Shown here piece by piece: positions 9,701 to 21,334 of a stretch of DNA of 64,000 nt (positions are counted from its first letter, which is position 1; every line of letters starts with the position of its first letter). Location of the stretch: the NCBI RefSeq assembly GCF_050003625.1, contig NC_134397.1, forward strand, positions 221,588,537-221,652,536, in the 5' to 3' direction. The notes under the pieces are model-generated. The model saw only the letters and a program-made list of their open reading frames with translations. It was not told the origin of the DNA and searched no databases. The translations under genes and the position numbers were made by a program. This DNA comes from Haematobia irritans (Eukaryota; Arthropoda; Insecta; Diptera; Muscidae).

Positions 9701-10548
9701 TTAAATATTATATTTTATTTCATTAAAATATATGTATGTATATATAAAATCTAAATACAAAGTAGGTGCCATCGAAAGATGAAAATTGCACTAAATCAAC
9801 TCATGTACCCTCTGCCGAAATCATCCTATACGGCAAGAAATCTTTACTAAAAATAAAATAAAAATTGATTAATAAATGGAATGGTTGAAATCAACTAAAT
9901 ACGATAGAATATCGGCCGGGCCTTATCTTAATGGTGAATATCTGTTACTAGCAGATTGCAAATAATTACAAACCTTCCTATTTGTGAACATAAATTCACA
10001 ATTTGCCAAATGTCTTGGAGAGGTCCAGCCCATTTGTAAAATTGTAAAAATGTTATAAATGTTTCGGGAACCTCCTTAACCTCCACGATTATTTTTAATA
10101 CATGCTAGATATTAAGATTGTTGATTTATTTTGAGTCCTCTAAAAAATTAATTTGCAATACAAACCATTGTTTTGAACTTTTGTTTTGTCCCGAGAAAAC
10201 ATTTCTTATACCATTCATGGTGTACTGTGATCCCATTCTTGGCGAAGAGATGATAAAATTTTGTTTTTGGTATCGTTGCCTCTATTTAAAATTTTGAAAT
10301 AAAATTCTTTATTCTTCTTCTTCAAAAAAAAAAAAAAAACAAATGACATTTTATAAATATTTTAAATCATATTCGGCTATGAATAATATATGACAATGGT
10401 GGTTACTAAATGATAGTTAAAAATTTTCCTCACGGATGGTCGTATCAACCAATACGAATCAAAATTATTCGAAGGAGGTAAATTTGGTTACTACAACCAT
10501 TTATGTTGTGAAATTGACACTATTAAACGATTGAAAAGACAAATATCA
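9701..10548. other. no recognisable gene
   Basis: AT-rich DNA with an A16 run at about 10324. No family motif or domain was seen. Confidence 0.4.
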
Positions 10549-10947
10549 AACAAGTATATACGGCCGTAAGTTCGGCCAGGCCGAATCTTATGTACCCTCC
10601 ACCATGGATTGCGTAGAAACTTCTACGAAAGGCTGTCATCCACAGTGGAATTACTTGTTATCTTAAAACTTCTTAGGCTATGGTCACACTAGGCAAATAT
10701 TTGACCAAACTGAGGGTCAAACATTTTTCCAGAACTATTTTCCAAATATCTGGATACGGTTTTGGAAAATATGCCTACCATGATGTTATATATCCAATAT
10801 GAGCTAAGAATGTCTGTTGGTTTGGCTGTGGCGACGGATTCTGTTTTGATTTCTGTCAAATATTTTCCCAGTGTGACCAAAGCATTAACATAGTTTTCTA
10901 AATTGTGAGTTAGTCCATACGTGGTATATATTAGACAAAAAGGTATA

Positions 10948-11531
10948 CAGTCGACTCCGCTTTACTGAAACGTTAAAAATGCAGCCATTTAATTTCAGTT
11001 ATCCGAAGTTTTTGCTAAAGCGGACTACGGATAACTGAAAAAAACTTCCAGTAATGCGAACTTCGGATAACTGAAAAAGTTTCAGTAAAGCGGACTCCGT
11101 ATAACTGGAAAAAATCCACTCAATTTCAGTTAACCGAACTTATGACCAATGCTATGTACATAAAATAATAAAAACAAGGTGTTTGATTCCGTGTGTGTGC
11201 CATCTACAATTTTACCTTTCAGTTGATTTTATTTACAGAGTGATTTAAACTGTTTTGAAAGTGCCATCTTCACTTGAAATAAAGCGTTCTCAATACGGAG
11301 AAGAAAATGTACTCTCTCTCAATAGCGAGAATGTGGCATTTTCAGTAAAGCGAAGTCATACTAATGTGACGAAACTCATTTGAACACAAAAAACTTTTCA
11401 GTAATCCGATTTTTTCAGTTAAGCGGAGTAATTTAAATGAAATGGACAGAAAAAACAACTGGGGAATGCGATCGATTTCAGTTATCCGAGGTTTTTCAGT
11501 AAAGCGCATTGCGCTAAAGCGGAGTCGACTG
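10948..11531. mobile_element. pogo/Tigger-like MITE, 584 bp
   Basis: Perfect 17-bp terminal inverted repeats CAGTCGACTCCGCTTTA (10948-10964) and TAAAGCGGAGTCGACTG (11515-11531), flanked by TA (10946-10947, 11532-11533). CAG..CTG ends with TA duplication fit the pogo branch of Tc1/mariner. Variants of the end motif recur inside in both orientations (TTCAGTTATCCGAAG, TTCAGTAAAGCGGACTCC, GGATAACTGAAAAA), so the whole element is a chain of its own ends. Non-coding. Confidence 0.88.
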
Positions 11532-11829
11532 TATATAGGTAAGTCTACAAATAATCACGAATCGATATGGACGTTTGCACGGTACGTAGAGAGCCAGAAT
11601 TGAAATATGGGGGTCGCTTATATGGGGGCTATATACAATTATGAACTTGATATGGACCAATATTTGTTTGATTGGGGGTCGATTTATCTGAGGGCTATAT
11701 ATAACTATAGACCGATATGGACCTAGTTAGGCATGGTTGTTAACGGCCATATACAAGCACAATGTACCAAATTTCAACTGACTCGGATGAAACTAGCTCC
11801 TCCAAGAGGCTCCAAAACCAAATATCGGG

Positions 11830-12965
11830 ATCGGTTTATATGGGGGCTATATATGATTACGGACTGATATGGACCACTTTTGGCATGGTTGTTAAATATG
11901 ATATACTACCACCACGTACCAAATTTAAACCACATCGGATGAATTCTCCAAAAGGCACCGGAGGTCAAATCTGGGGATCGGTTTATATGGAGGCTATATA
12001 TAATTATGGACTGATATGAACCAATTCCTGCATGGTTTTTGGATACCATGTACTAACATCACGTACCAAATTTCAACAGAATCGGTTGAATTTTGCTCTT
12101 CCAAGAGGCTCCGGAGGCCAAATCTGGGGATCGGTATATATGGGGGCTATATATAATTATGGCCCGATTTCAACCAATTTTTGCGTGGGAGTTTGAGGCC
12201 ATATATTAACACCACGTACCAAATTTCAACTGAATCAGAAGAAATTTTGTCTTCCAAGAGGCTCCGGAGGTCAAATCTGGTGATCGGTTTATATAGGGGC
12301 TATATATAATTATGGGCGGATGTGGACCAATTTTTGCATGGTTGTTAGAAACCATATACTAACACCATGTACCAAATTTCAGCCGGATCGGATGAAATTT
12401 GCTTCTCTTAGAGGCCTCGCAAGCCAAATCGGGGGATCGGTTTATATGGGGGCTATATACAATTATGGACCGATGTGGACCAATTTTTGCATAGTTATTA
12501 GAGACCATATACTAACATCATGTACTAAATTTCAGCCGGATCGGATGAAATTTGCTTCTCTTAGAGGCCTCGAAAGCCAAATTTGGGGGTCTGTTTATAT
12601 GGGGGCTATATATAATTATGGACCGATGTGGACCAATTTTTGCATGGTTATTAGAGACCATATACTAATATCATGTACTAAATTTCAGCCGGATCGGATG
12701 AAATTTGCTTCTCTTAGAGGCCTCGCAAGCCAAATTTGGGGGTCTGTTTATATGGGTGCTATACGTAAAAGTGGACCGATATGGCCCATTTTCAATACCA
12801 TCCGACCTACATCAATAACAACTACTTGTGCCAAGTTTCAAGTCGATAGCTTGTTTCGTTCGGAAGTTAGCGTGATTTCAACAGACGGACGGACGGACGG
12901 ACATGATCAGATCGACTCAGAATTTCACCACGACCCAGAATATATATACTTTATGGGGTATTAGA
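11830..12965 (+). repeat. HINE-B tandem array, 153-bp unit in open frame
   Basis: The phrase TATGGGGGCTAT or its variants falls at 11841, 11988, 12141, 12294, 12447, 12600 and 12753: one step of 147, then five of exactly 153 bases. Because 153 is a multiple of three, the last units stay open as one 214-codon frame (12320-12964) with a 51-residue repeat containing SVYMGAIYNYGP and TKFQPDRMKFASLRG. No start context, promoter or known domain is seen, so a real protein is unlikely. The constant spacing is the robust observation. Confidence 0.85.
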
Positions 12966-13252
12966 GCAATATTTCGATGTGTTACAAACGGAACGACAAT
13001 GTTAATATACCCTATGGTGGAGGGTATAAAAATAAGATTAAGAGATTGTAGTTATATAAGAAGATGATGTACAGTGGTGGTGAAAAATGTTTCAATTTGG
13101 GAAGAAAATTCTCATATGTAATTTTTATAACATGTTAGCATATAAGACCCAAAATGTATCATCTCCCCCCGCCAGATCTATACTAAAGGCTATATAAATT
13201 CGAAATAGCCAGCAATGAAATATGTGTATAGTCAGACTTGTGTAGATTAGTG

Positions 13253-14042
13253 CACTAAAAAAAAGTAGGAAGGAAGAAGGAACTAACTCATGCGAAAACT
13301 GAACTAAGTTATACTCGATATTTTAAGATTTTCCCAGTTCACAAAATTACACCCTTTCCTAGAAGAAAAAATGAACTAAAAGTAAAGAACAAAATTATTA
13401 ACGCCAAATCATGACCATTTGATGGTTAATTCATTCAGTAGTTCATACTTACTATTTTTTGGGAATCGTACTAAAATTTTCTTTTGCTTTAGTTCATATT
13501 GAATTTATGTGTACGGTAGAAAGTATCTACCCTCGTTTGTTTATAAAATGTGTGAGGCATACTTAAAAAAAGTATAATTTCATTAGGCTGTCTTTAAATA
13601 AAGTACACCAATGGACAACTGGGGTCGAAAGCTCAAATGTAGCAAATCTGTTCATCTTGTCTTGAAAATTGCCTCAAAATAGGCAATTAACAAGTGCCTT
13701 TTTCAAAATCAGCAAAATAAATGGGTTTTACAATGAATTCAAAATTAAATTGTAAAATTCATATTGATAAAAAGTGTGAAGAACTAAATATTCAGTTTTC
13801 TCCACAGATAATAAACTCTTAATATATAATCAAGCATTAAAGCCAATATGCGCACATCCCAATAATTGAATGCCATATAACATTCAACTATGGGGATATG
13901 CGGCAAACAGTTCTATCGAAAAAATACAAAGGTTTCGAAACAAAGTGATAAGAAACACATTAAACGCTCCATTATTAATTCCATGAACTAAAATAAAGTT
14001 AAATTGGCTTAAGTGAATAGAGGGTTCACTGTTTTTTGAGTG
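13253..14042. mobile_element. MITE family I with embedded Jockey fragment
   Basis: Begins CACTAAAAAAAAGTAGG and ends GGTTCACTGTTTTTTGAGTG, flanked by TG on both sides. Blocks rich in AGTTCATNNT/ATGAACTAAA match the copy at 30343-30858, whose end (reverse complement) aligns with 13981-14042. The middle (13803-13980) is retrotransposon coding sequence foreign to the other copy. Between 13031 and 13252 nothing is recognised. Confidence 0.6.
13803..13980 (+). pseudogene. Jockey-like LINE reverse transcriptase C-terminal fragment
   Basis: Plus-strand translation gives NQALKPI(W) and, after a small insertion/frameshift, QLWGYAANSSIEKIQRFRNK then VIRNTLNAP (13887-13967). This matches the well-known thumb-region pattern of Jockey-clade reverse transcriptases (KPIWTYGIQLWG..S....IQ..QNK.LR.I.NAPWYI). 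About 55 codons remain, with no active-site motif. It sits between the two halves of MITE I and ends exactly where the MITE sequence resumes at 13981. Confidence 0.8.
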
Positions 14043-14089
14043 TGGCTTTAAGGAGGTTCCTCCTTTCATTTCTACCGCACAATGGCTTT

Positions 14090-14225
14090 TAAAATCTCCG
14101 GCAGTTTACGGCTGTCATCCTCAATTACTTAGGTTGTGGTAACAGTTTCAGGTGGTAGGGTATCTTAACTTCAGTGTCTTCTAAATTGTACATTAGTCTA
14201 TAGTCTATGTTAGCCAAATCAGCCA
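14090..14225 (+). mobile_element. HINE-B 5' fragment
   Basis: TACGGCTGTCATCCTCAATT, ACTTAGGTTGTGGTAAC and TTCTAAATTGTACATTAGTC align with the segment just inside the HINE-B start (compare 10627-10915 and 60105-60180). Terminus and array are missing. Confidence 0.6.
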
Positions 14226-14248
14226 AAAAATCTGATTAAATATATATA

Positions 14249-14641
14249 ACAGGTTGGCTGACAAGTCCCCGGTCTAACAAAGAATAACACATTTGTTTGT
14301 CAAAATTCGTTTTAATTACTCAACATAGTTTCCTTCAAGAGCGATACAACGATTATAACGACCTTCCAATTTTTTGATACCATTTTGGTAGTACTCCTTC
14401 GGTTTTGCCTCAAAATAGGCCTCCGTTTCGGCGATCACCTCTTCATTGCAGCCAAATTTTTTCCCTGCGAGCATCCTTTTGAGGTCTGAGAACAAGAAAA
14501 AGTCGCTGGGGCCAGATCTGAAGAATACGGTGGGTGGGGAAGCAATTCGAAGCCCAATTCATGAATTTTTGCGATCGTCCTCAATGACTTGTGGCACGGT
14601 GCGTTGTCTTGGTGGAACAATACTTTCATCTTCTTCATATA
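14249..14641 (-). pseudogene. Himar1 mariner, 3' fragment
   Basis: Begins with the terminal inverted repeat ACAGGTTGGCTGACAAGTCC next to TA (14247-14248). On the minus strand it encodes the C-terminal part of a Himar1-type transposase: FHQDNAPCHKSLRTI (second catalytic Asp), HPPYSSDLAP and the region toward the end, with frameshifts. The catalytic Asp that normally follows 'LAPS' is lost (LAPATFS). The 5' two thirds are missing; 14642-14718 is unidentified sequence between it and a HINE. Confidence 0.85.
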
Positions 14642-14718
14642 ATATTTATATTTTTTAAAGGATTCTAACGCTTGTCGGAAACGTTTGACCTCAAATATTT
14701 TCAAAAATGTACAATTTT

Positions 14719-16060
14719 TATACCCACCACCATAGAATGGTGACGGGGGGTCATTCCGTTTGTAAAACATCGAAATATAGATTTCCGACTATATAAAGTA
14801 TATATATTCTTCATCAGGGAGAAATTCTAAGACGCTACAGCCTTCAATAATAGAGCTATCGTTCTGAAATTTGGCACAGAATCGTCTTTTGTTTGCAGGC
14901 AGGGCTATATCGGTCCAAGTTTTGATATAGTCCCCATATAAACCGACCTCCCAATTTGGGTTCTTGGGATTATAAAAACTGTAGTTTTTATCGAATTTGC
15001 CTGAAATTTGAAATCTAGAGGGAATTTAGGACCATCAAAAAGTGAACCGAAAATGGTGCCTATCGGTCCATGTTTTGGTATAGCCCCCATATGGATCGAT
15101 TACCCTATTTTGCTTCTTGGGCGTCTAGAAAATGTATTTTCTATCCGATTTGCCTAAAATTGGTAATCTAGAGGTATTCTAGGAAAATGGTGAGTATCGG
15201 TCCTTGTTTTGATATAGCCCTCATATAAACCGATCTCCCGATTTTATTCCTTGGGCTTCTAGAATCCGTAGTTTTTATCCAATTTACCTGAAATTTGAAA
15301 TCTAGAGGTACACTAGTAATATAAAGAGATGTGCCGAAAATGGTGAGTACCGGTCCATGTTTTGATATAGGCCCCATATAGACCGATCTCCCGATTTTAC
15401 TTCTTGGACTTCTAGAATCCGTAGTTTTTATCCAATTTGCTTGAAATTGGAAATTTAGAGGTATTCTCGGACCATAAAGAGGTGTGCCGAATATATTGAG
15501 TATCGATACAATTTTTTATATAGCCTCTTTATGGGGTCTAGATACTATAACTACAATTAAATGTGCTGAATACCGTGTGTATCCTTCCATGTTTGGTATA
15601 GCCCGCATTACACCGAACTCCCGATTTATCTCCTAGGGTTTCTAAAAATTTTAGTTTTTATCCGATTTGAAAATATACTGGCATTTTAGACCCATAACAA
15701 AGTGTATATGATTTAGTTTTATCGGTCCATTTGGTAAGGCCTCCATATGGACCGATTTCACTGTTGAGGGTATAGAAGGCGCACTGATCATGAAAATTGC
15801 TTGAAACTGAATGCAAAATTTCCAGATTTTACTTCTCGTAATCATTTAAATAATTGGGATGAAAATCTACAGATTTTAGATTTCAAATCAGGGTGTTATT
15901 TCATCATTTTCTTGCACACTTACAAAAAATGTTTATGATTCCTCTACAACTCAAGCAAAAAATGGTTCTTATAAATTCAGAATCTGATCTAGTCTTCATA
16001 GGTAAAATCTTTATATTTATCTGTGAGAAGCGTACTGGTTGAATTGATCTGCTTGGGAAA
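14719..16060 (-). mobile_element. HINE-A, truncated
   Basis: On the plus strand it starts TATACCCACCACCATAGAAT, followed by the conserved block TTTCCGACTATATAAAGTAT, and then about four 153-bp units with TATAGCCCCCATAT..ACCGAT and CTGAAAT(T)TGGAAATCTAGAG. The non-repetitive 3' part (15780-16060) matches 20945-21230 almost base for base. The terminal hairpin and TATATACTTG end are missing, and the (GTCY)n tract is deleted. Orientation follows HINE-B (AACAAGTA end first). Confidence 0.8.
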
Positions 16061-16159
16061 GTATCTGTCATTGGGAGTGCATCTTCTGGAAGTGCTTTTA
16101 AAGTTGTGCCTTTGGAAGAACTTCCAAATTTTTTTGCTGGGTACTTAACTACCCAGTTA

Positions 16160-16440
16160 AATTTGAACAGTTAAATTTGAACTTGACAAAAGTTAAAGCA
16201 AACAGTTGCAAAAAATCTTCTTCGCGTTGAATTGCATACGATCAAAAAAAGGATCGATCACTGAAAAAAGGCTCCTGTCGATTGGTCGAAACAAATGCTC
16301 CAAAAATTCGATCGCGGTGCTTCGAGACATGTCTAGGACATCGCGAATGGGACCGAAAATACCAAAAGTGCCTCGACAATTGGTTCAAACTCATGCAAAA
16401 GTGTATAGATGTTAATTGGGAATATTTCGAAAAAGAATAA
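16160..16440 (+). pseudogene. second mariner family, internally deleted copy
   Basis: Plus-strand reading frames give IGRNKCSKNSIAVLRDMSR in one frame and the equivalent of VDWSKEMLQKFDRG in another, then jump to CLDNWFKLMQKCIDV, EYFEKE and a stop near 16437. These are the middle and the extreme C-terminus of a mariner transposase unlike Himar1; the same family recurs at 56225-59120 and 63082-63260. The catalytic centre is deleted. Confidence 0.7.
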
Positions 16441-17756
16441 AATGGACTTGAATGTTTAATATTTCGTTTTGTTCTCTAATCACGATATATAAAATGCCAC
16501 CCTCATATATATGTACTTGAACGTTATATGCAATTTCAATGCTATATATTTAATTTTAAATTTTGTTTAACTTTCAATTATAACTTTCCTCTAAAGTTCA
16601 CAAAATATTACGCAGCAACCCTTTTTGAACAAACATATTCCCTGTAATTCAATTAAAATCCTTATGAATGTATTTCTATGGCAAAGGAAATGCTTACCTC
16701 AAGCGATTCATTAAGTCATTTGGCAGTTGCGGTGCGTGGGCTTGCCCTATTCAAAAATTAAGACAATACCGCTGAGAGTTAAACCATTTGAAGAAAATCA
16801 TACAAATAAAACACAAGAAGAAGAAGAAGACGAAGAGCAATTACAATATACGAGCTGCATAAAAAAGCGAACGAGCCACAAATACCAACATCCGCCTGGC
16901 AACCATTGAGCAAAAACCTGAATATGCCAACACAAAGCCAAACAATCGGGAAACGGAAGGATATGAAAAATTCTACGTGCACTTGGCATTATTTTGCGTT
17001 CTTGCGTTAATGGTAACAGCAAAAACAACAAAAACAACAACAGTGTGTTTTTTGTTATTTGAGAAATCCATAAAAGGCATTTGAATGCTACCGTAATCTT
17101 TTGTTTGAATTTCTGTGTTCTTTTTTCTTTTTCACTTTCCCAGAATTTCAGAGTCTATCAGTGAAGTAGATCTTTCTTTGCAAGCCAGGTATAGAGCGAA
17201 GTAAATGTCTGAAAGGTCATAAGACCACAAAATCTAATATGCAACGAATAACAGACCCCCTACCCAGAAGCAGATATCGCAAAATACCATGAGGGGAAAA
17301 AACTCCAACTCCAAATCATCGCCAAGAACCCCAAAGAAGGGAAGCATCAATAAAATTGTGGCTACATTGACACGAATAGAAGAACAAGTGAAAAAGTTTG
17401 AAGTAATGTTGTGACCCCACCAGTCATTCAGTCAATCTTTCACTTGGTCTGTACTTTGTTGGTTGTTTGGTACCAGTTGTGGTTATTTGTTTGTGTGTGT
17501 GTTTGAGTACATTTTTGGTGCCAGTACCATAACATTTTGTGGTAATGTCCCAGTAATGCCTGCAAGCTACCACAAAAAAAGGGATGAAAACCAGCATGAA
17601 CTATACGAAAAAGCCTACGGGTAGTGGTGTTTATGCGTGTCACATTCAGGCACATACCACCAAGCCAGAAAAAAATCTCCAAACTGAGGGTAAGACAAAA
17701 GGGATGCACAGTGTATAAATTTAAATAAAATCTTAATAAATGTTATGACTTGTTTG
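16441..17756. other. no recognisable gene
   Basis: No coding or repeat family was identified. It contains (GAA)n at 16816-16833, (ACAAAA)n-type sequence at 17020-17042 and GT-rich sequence at 17480-17503. Probably single-copy intergenic or intronic DNA. Confidence 0.4.
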
Positions 17757-18367
17757 CACTGAAAAAAAGCATGCCCGGTTCCAAAGATTTAGTCTTTACT
17801 TTAATAATTTTGGTATTGATTCCGAGCCAAAGAAGCGGGGAATACAAGTAAGGATACTTTTAAGACACAATTCTCTTTTAAATTTGGATTTTGTGTACTT
17901 GCTACTAGGAAGCAAATTTTAATGTTTCGTTTTCAGCTTTTTTTCTTCATATGCCATCAAAGTCCCTTAAAAACGAGTTAACGACAACTTTATTTTCAAG
18001 TAAAAAACGTCTTTAAAATAAAGTGTTGAAAAACATGTCCTATTTTTGAACGATTTTTTGCTTTGTAGTCAAGCTACAAAAAGGCAACCAATTTAAAGAC
18101 AATTTCATTAATTTTAAAGAATTTTTCTGAATTATTAAAGTCAAGTTGACCCTACCACAAAAAATTTTTCTTTCATGTTATGATACCCATTTTTAAGTCA
18201 AATCACTTAACTATAAAGACAATACGACTTCATTGAAAAGTTTATCGACTTTTGGACAAGGAAAAAAACTTTATATTAGAGAAATGCGTCTTCCATGCTA
18301 AGCAAAATTTGCATTCGTATTTTAAGGACATGAAATCTTTGGCCTCACGACAATATTTTTTTCAGTG
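17757..18367. mobile_element. MITE family D, complete copy (611 bp)
   Basis: Opens CACTGAAAAAAAGCATGCCC and closes TATTTTTTTCAGTG. Opposite orientation to 678-1340. Interior landmarks: GATTCCGAGCCAAAGAAGCG, GTTAACGACAACTTTATTTT, TTGCTTTGTAGTCAAG and ATGCGTCTTCCATGCTAAGC. Non-coding. Confidence 0.8.
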
Positions 18368-18640
18368 TGTACACTTACGGCCAGAGAATAAAGCCGACCC
18401 ATTTTCGTCGGTGACGGCTGACATTAAATTTGCCTCCGTCGGCTTGACGGCTAAGGCGATATAAATTTGTATATTCGACGGCGGACAACCATCCATTATA
18501 AAATCAATTTGAAGTTATCCGAATGAGATTAGTTGTACAACCAATCATACAATCAATTTCACATTTCATTCAAAAATCAATTTGATACTGGTCGATTGTG
18601 GGTGGAAGGTCACTTTGCCACCCTTTTGACATATTTTCTG
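18368..18640. repeat. imperfect inverted repeats around GCCGAC/GTCGGC
   Basis: GCCGACCCATTTTCGTCGG and CCGTCGGCTTGACGGC (18392-18455) can form nested stems. This looks like the end of another MITE, but the opposite end was not found. The rest is unassigned. Confidence 0.3.
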
Positions 18641-18649
18641 TTCCCAAGC

Positions 18650-18870
18650 TTTTGGGAAAGTGATTCACACAAAATTTCTAATTGAAATTTATTCAACTGC
18701 AAAAAGCATTGTATCAATTAACACTTTAAGTAATACAATTAATTTGTGCGATTGATTTTTATTTTAATTAAAAAAATTGGTTGCATCTGAATTTTTAATT
18801 GAAAATTATTTACTTCCAATTTTAATTGGCAATACCTTGGTGATAGTTTTTTTGTGTTGTGTTCTTCGAT
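18650..18870. mobile_element. MITE family F
   Basis: AATTGAAATTTATTCAACTG, repeated TTTTAATTAAAAAAATTGG and TTTTTTTGTG near the right end place this with the AATTAA-rich family F. Immediately right of it a HINE-A starts after a T run at 18875. Confidence 0.5.
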
Positions 18871-18874
18871 TTTT

Positions 18875-21334
18875 TATACCCACCACCATAGAATGGTAAC
18901 GGGGGTATAATAAGTTTGTCATTCCATTTGTAACACATCGAAATATCCATTTCCGACTATATAAAGTATATATATTCTTGATCAGGGAGAAATTCTAAGA
19001 CGATATAAGCATGTCCGTCTGTCTGTTGTAATCACGCTACAGCCTTCAATAATTGCGCTATCGTCCTGAAATTTGGCACAGATTTGTTTGCAGGCAGGTC
19101 AAGTTCGAAGATGAGGTATATCGGTTCTAGTTTTGATATAGTCCGCATATAAACCGACCTACCGATTTGGGTTCTTGGGCTTATAAAAACTGTAGTTTTT
19201 ATCGAATTTGCCTGAAATTGGAAATCTAAAGGTATTTTAGGACCATCAAAAAGTGTACCGAAAATTGTGCCTATCGGTCCATGTTTTGGTATAGCCCCCA
19301 TATGGACCGATTTCCCGATTTTGCTTCTTGGGCGTCTAGAAAATGTATTTTTTATCCGATTTGCCTAAAATTAATTAAATCTAATTAAATCTAGAGGTAC
19401 TCTAGGACCCTAAAGACGTGTGCCGAAAATGGTGAGTATCGGTCCATGGTTTCATATAGCCACCATATAGACCGATCTCCCGATTTTACTTCTTGGTCTT
19501 CTAGAATCCTTAGTTTTAATCCAATTTACCTGAAATTTGAAATCTAGAGATACTCTAGGACCTTAAAGACGTGTGCCGAAAATGGTGAGTACCGGTCCAT
19601 GTTTTTATATAGCCACCATATAGACCGATCTCCCGATTTTATGTTCTTGGGCTTCTAGAATCCGTAGTTTTTATCCAATTTGCCTGAAATTTTGAATTTA
19701 AAGGAATTCTAGGAAACTAAAGAGATGTGCCGAGAATGGTGATTATCGGACCATGTTTTGATATAGCCACCATATAGACCGATCTCCCGATTTTATTTCT
19801 TGGTCTTCTAGAATCCGTAATTTTTACCCAATTTGCGTCAAATCGGAAATCTAGAGGTATTCTAGGAAAATAAAGTGATGTGCCGAAAACTGTGAGTATC
19901 GGTCCATGTTTTGATATAGCCCCCATATAGACCAATCTCCCGATTTTATGTTCTTGGGCTTCTAGTATGCGTAGTTTTTATCAAATTTGCCTGAAATTTG
20001 GATTTTAGAGGTATTCTAGGAAAATAAAGAGATGTGCCGAAAACGGTGAGTATCGGTCCATGTTTTGATATAGCCCCCATATAGACCGATCTCCCGATTT
20101 TATGTTCTTGGGCTTCTAGAATCCGTAGCTTTTATCCAATTTGCCTGAAATTTGGAATTTAGAGGTATTCTAGGAAAATAAAGATGTGCCGAGAATGGTT
20201 ATTATCGGACCATGTTTTGATATAGCCGCATATAAACCGATCTCCCGATTTTACTCCTTGGGCTTCTAGAATTCGTAGTTTTTATCCAATTTGCCTAAAA
20301 TTGGAAATGTATAGGTATTCTAGGAAAATAATGAGATGTGCCGAAAATGGTGAGTACCGGTCCATGTTTTAATATAGCCCCCATATAGACCGATCTCCCG
20401 ATTTTACTTCTTGGGCTTCTAGAATCCGTAATTTGTACCCAAGTGATTTAAAGAGTTGTGCCGAAAATGGTGATTATCTGACCATGTTTTGATATAGCCC
20501 CCATATAGACCGATCTCCCGATTTACTTCTTGGGCTTCTAGAATCCGTAGTTTCTATCCAATTTGTCTGAAATTGGCAATTTAGAGGTATTCTAGGACCA
20601 TAAAGAGGTGTGCCGAATATATTGAGTATCGGTACGAATATATTGAGTATCGGTACAGTATCGGTTTGATATAGACCCCTTATAAACCGGCCGTCCAATT
20701 TGGGGTCTAGATTCTAGAACTACAATTAAATGTGCTGAATACTTTGTGTATCCTTCCATATTTTGGTATAGCCCCCATTACACCGAACTCCCGATAATCT
20801 CCTAGAGTTTCTAAAAATTGTAGTTTTTATCCGATTTGCCACAAATTGAAAATATACTGGCATTTTAGACCCATAACAAATAGTATATGATTTAGTTTTA
20901 TCCGTTCATTAGGTAAGGCCTCCATATAGACCGATTTCACTTATTGAGGGTATAGAAGGCGCACTGATCATGAAAATTGCTTGAAACTGAATGCAAAATT
21001 TCCAGATTTTACTTCTCGTAATCATTTAAATAATTGGGATGAAAATCTACAGATTTTAAATTTCAAATCAAGGCGTTATTTCATCATTTTCTTGCACACT
21101 TACAAGAAATGTTTATGATTCCTCTAAAACTCAAACAAAAAATGGTTCTTATAAATTCAGAATCTGATCTAGTCTTCATAGGTAAAATCTTTACATTTAT
21201 CTGTGGGAAGCGTACTGGTTGAAAATATCTGTCATCAAACCCCCCTGAAATTTTCAAAGGAAACTATTATATTTGATTCATGGTGGTGGGTATTTAAGAG
21301 TCGGCCCGGCCGAACTTACTGCTGTATATACTTG
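18875..21334 (-). mobile_element. HINE-A, complete copy (2.46 kb)
   Basis: Both ends are present: TATACCCACCACCATAGAAT at 18875, and at the right CATGGTGGTGGGTATTTAAG, the palindrome GGCCCGGCCGAAC and GTATATACTTG ending at 21334. T runs lie on both sides, as expected for T|T insertion. After the conserved block TTTCCGACTATATAAAGTAT and a short GTCT tract come about eleven units; TATAGCCCCCATATAGACCG repeats at exactly 153 bp where checked (19918 and 20071). The segment 20945-21235 is unique to the family. No protein of its own. Confidence 0.9.

Larger units (their letters stand above)
10549..13030 (+). mobile_element. HINE-B (mini-me/DINE-1-like), full-length, with pogo-like MITE inside
   Basis: Starts AACAAGTATATACGGCCGTA with the hairpin TTCGGCCAGGCCGAA, then TGTACCCTCCACCATGG. 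The body is an array of ~153-bp units (TATGGGGGCTATATATAATT..GACCGATATGGACC). Near the other end come a (GGAC)n tract (12887-12901), ATCAGATCGACTCAGAATTTC, ATATATATACTTTATGGGG, and the terminus ATATACCCTATGGTGGAGGGTATA. These are the hallmarks of Dipteran mini-me/DINE-1 elements, now placed with Helentrons; class assignment is from family knowledge. The element encodes no Rep/helicase. The 584-bp MITE at 10948-11531 is a later insertion. Confidence 0.85.

Noticed and set aside
12320..12964. 214-codon open frame as a protein-coding gene (and similar frames at 37452-38150 on the minus strand, 31437-31955, 60965-61465, 54914-55318)
   Set aside because: They are 51-codon repeats inside HINE arrays. 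The frames stay open because the unit is 153 bp long; none has a promoter, domain or consistent start. Listed as a repeat feature and as a finding, not as genes.
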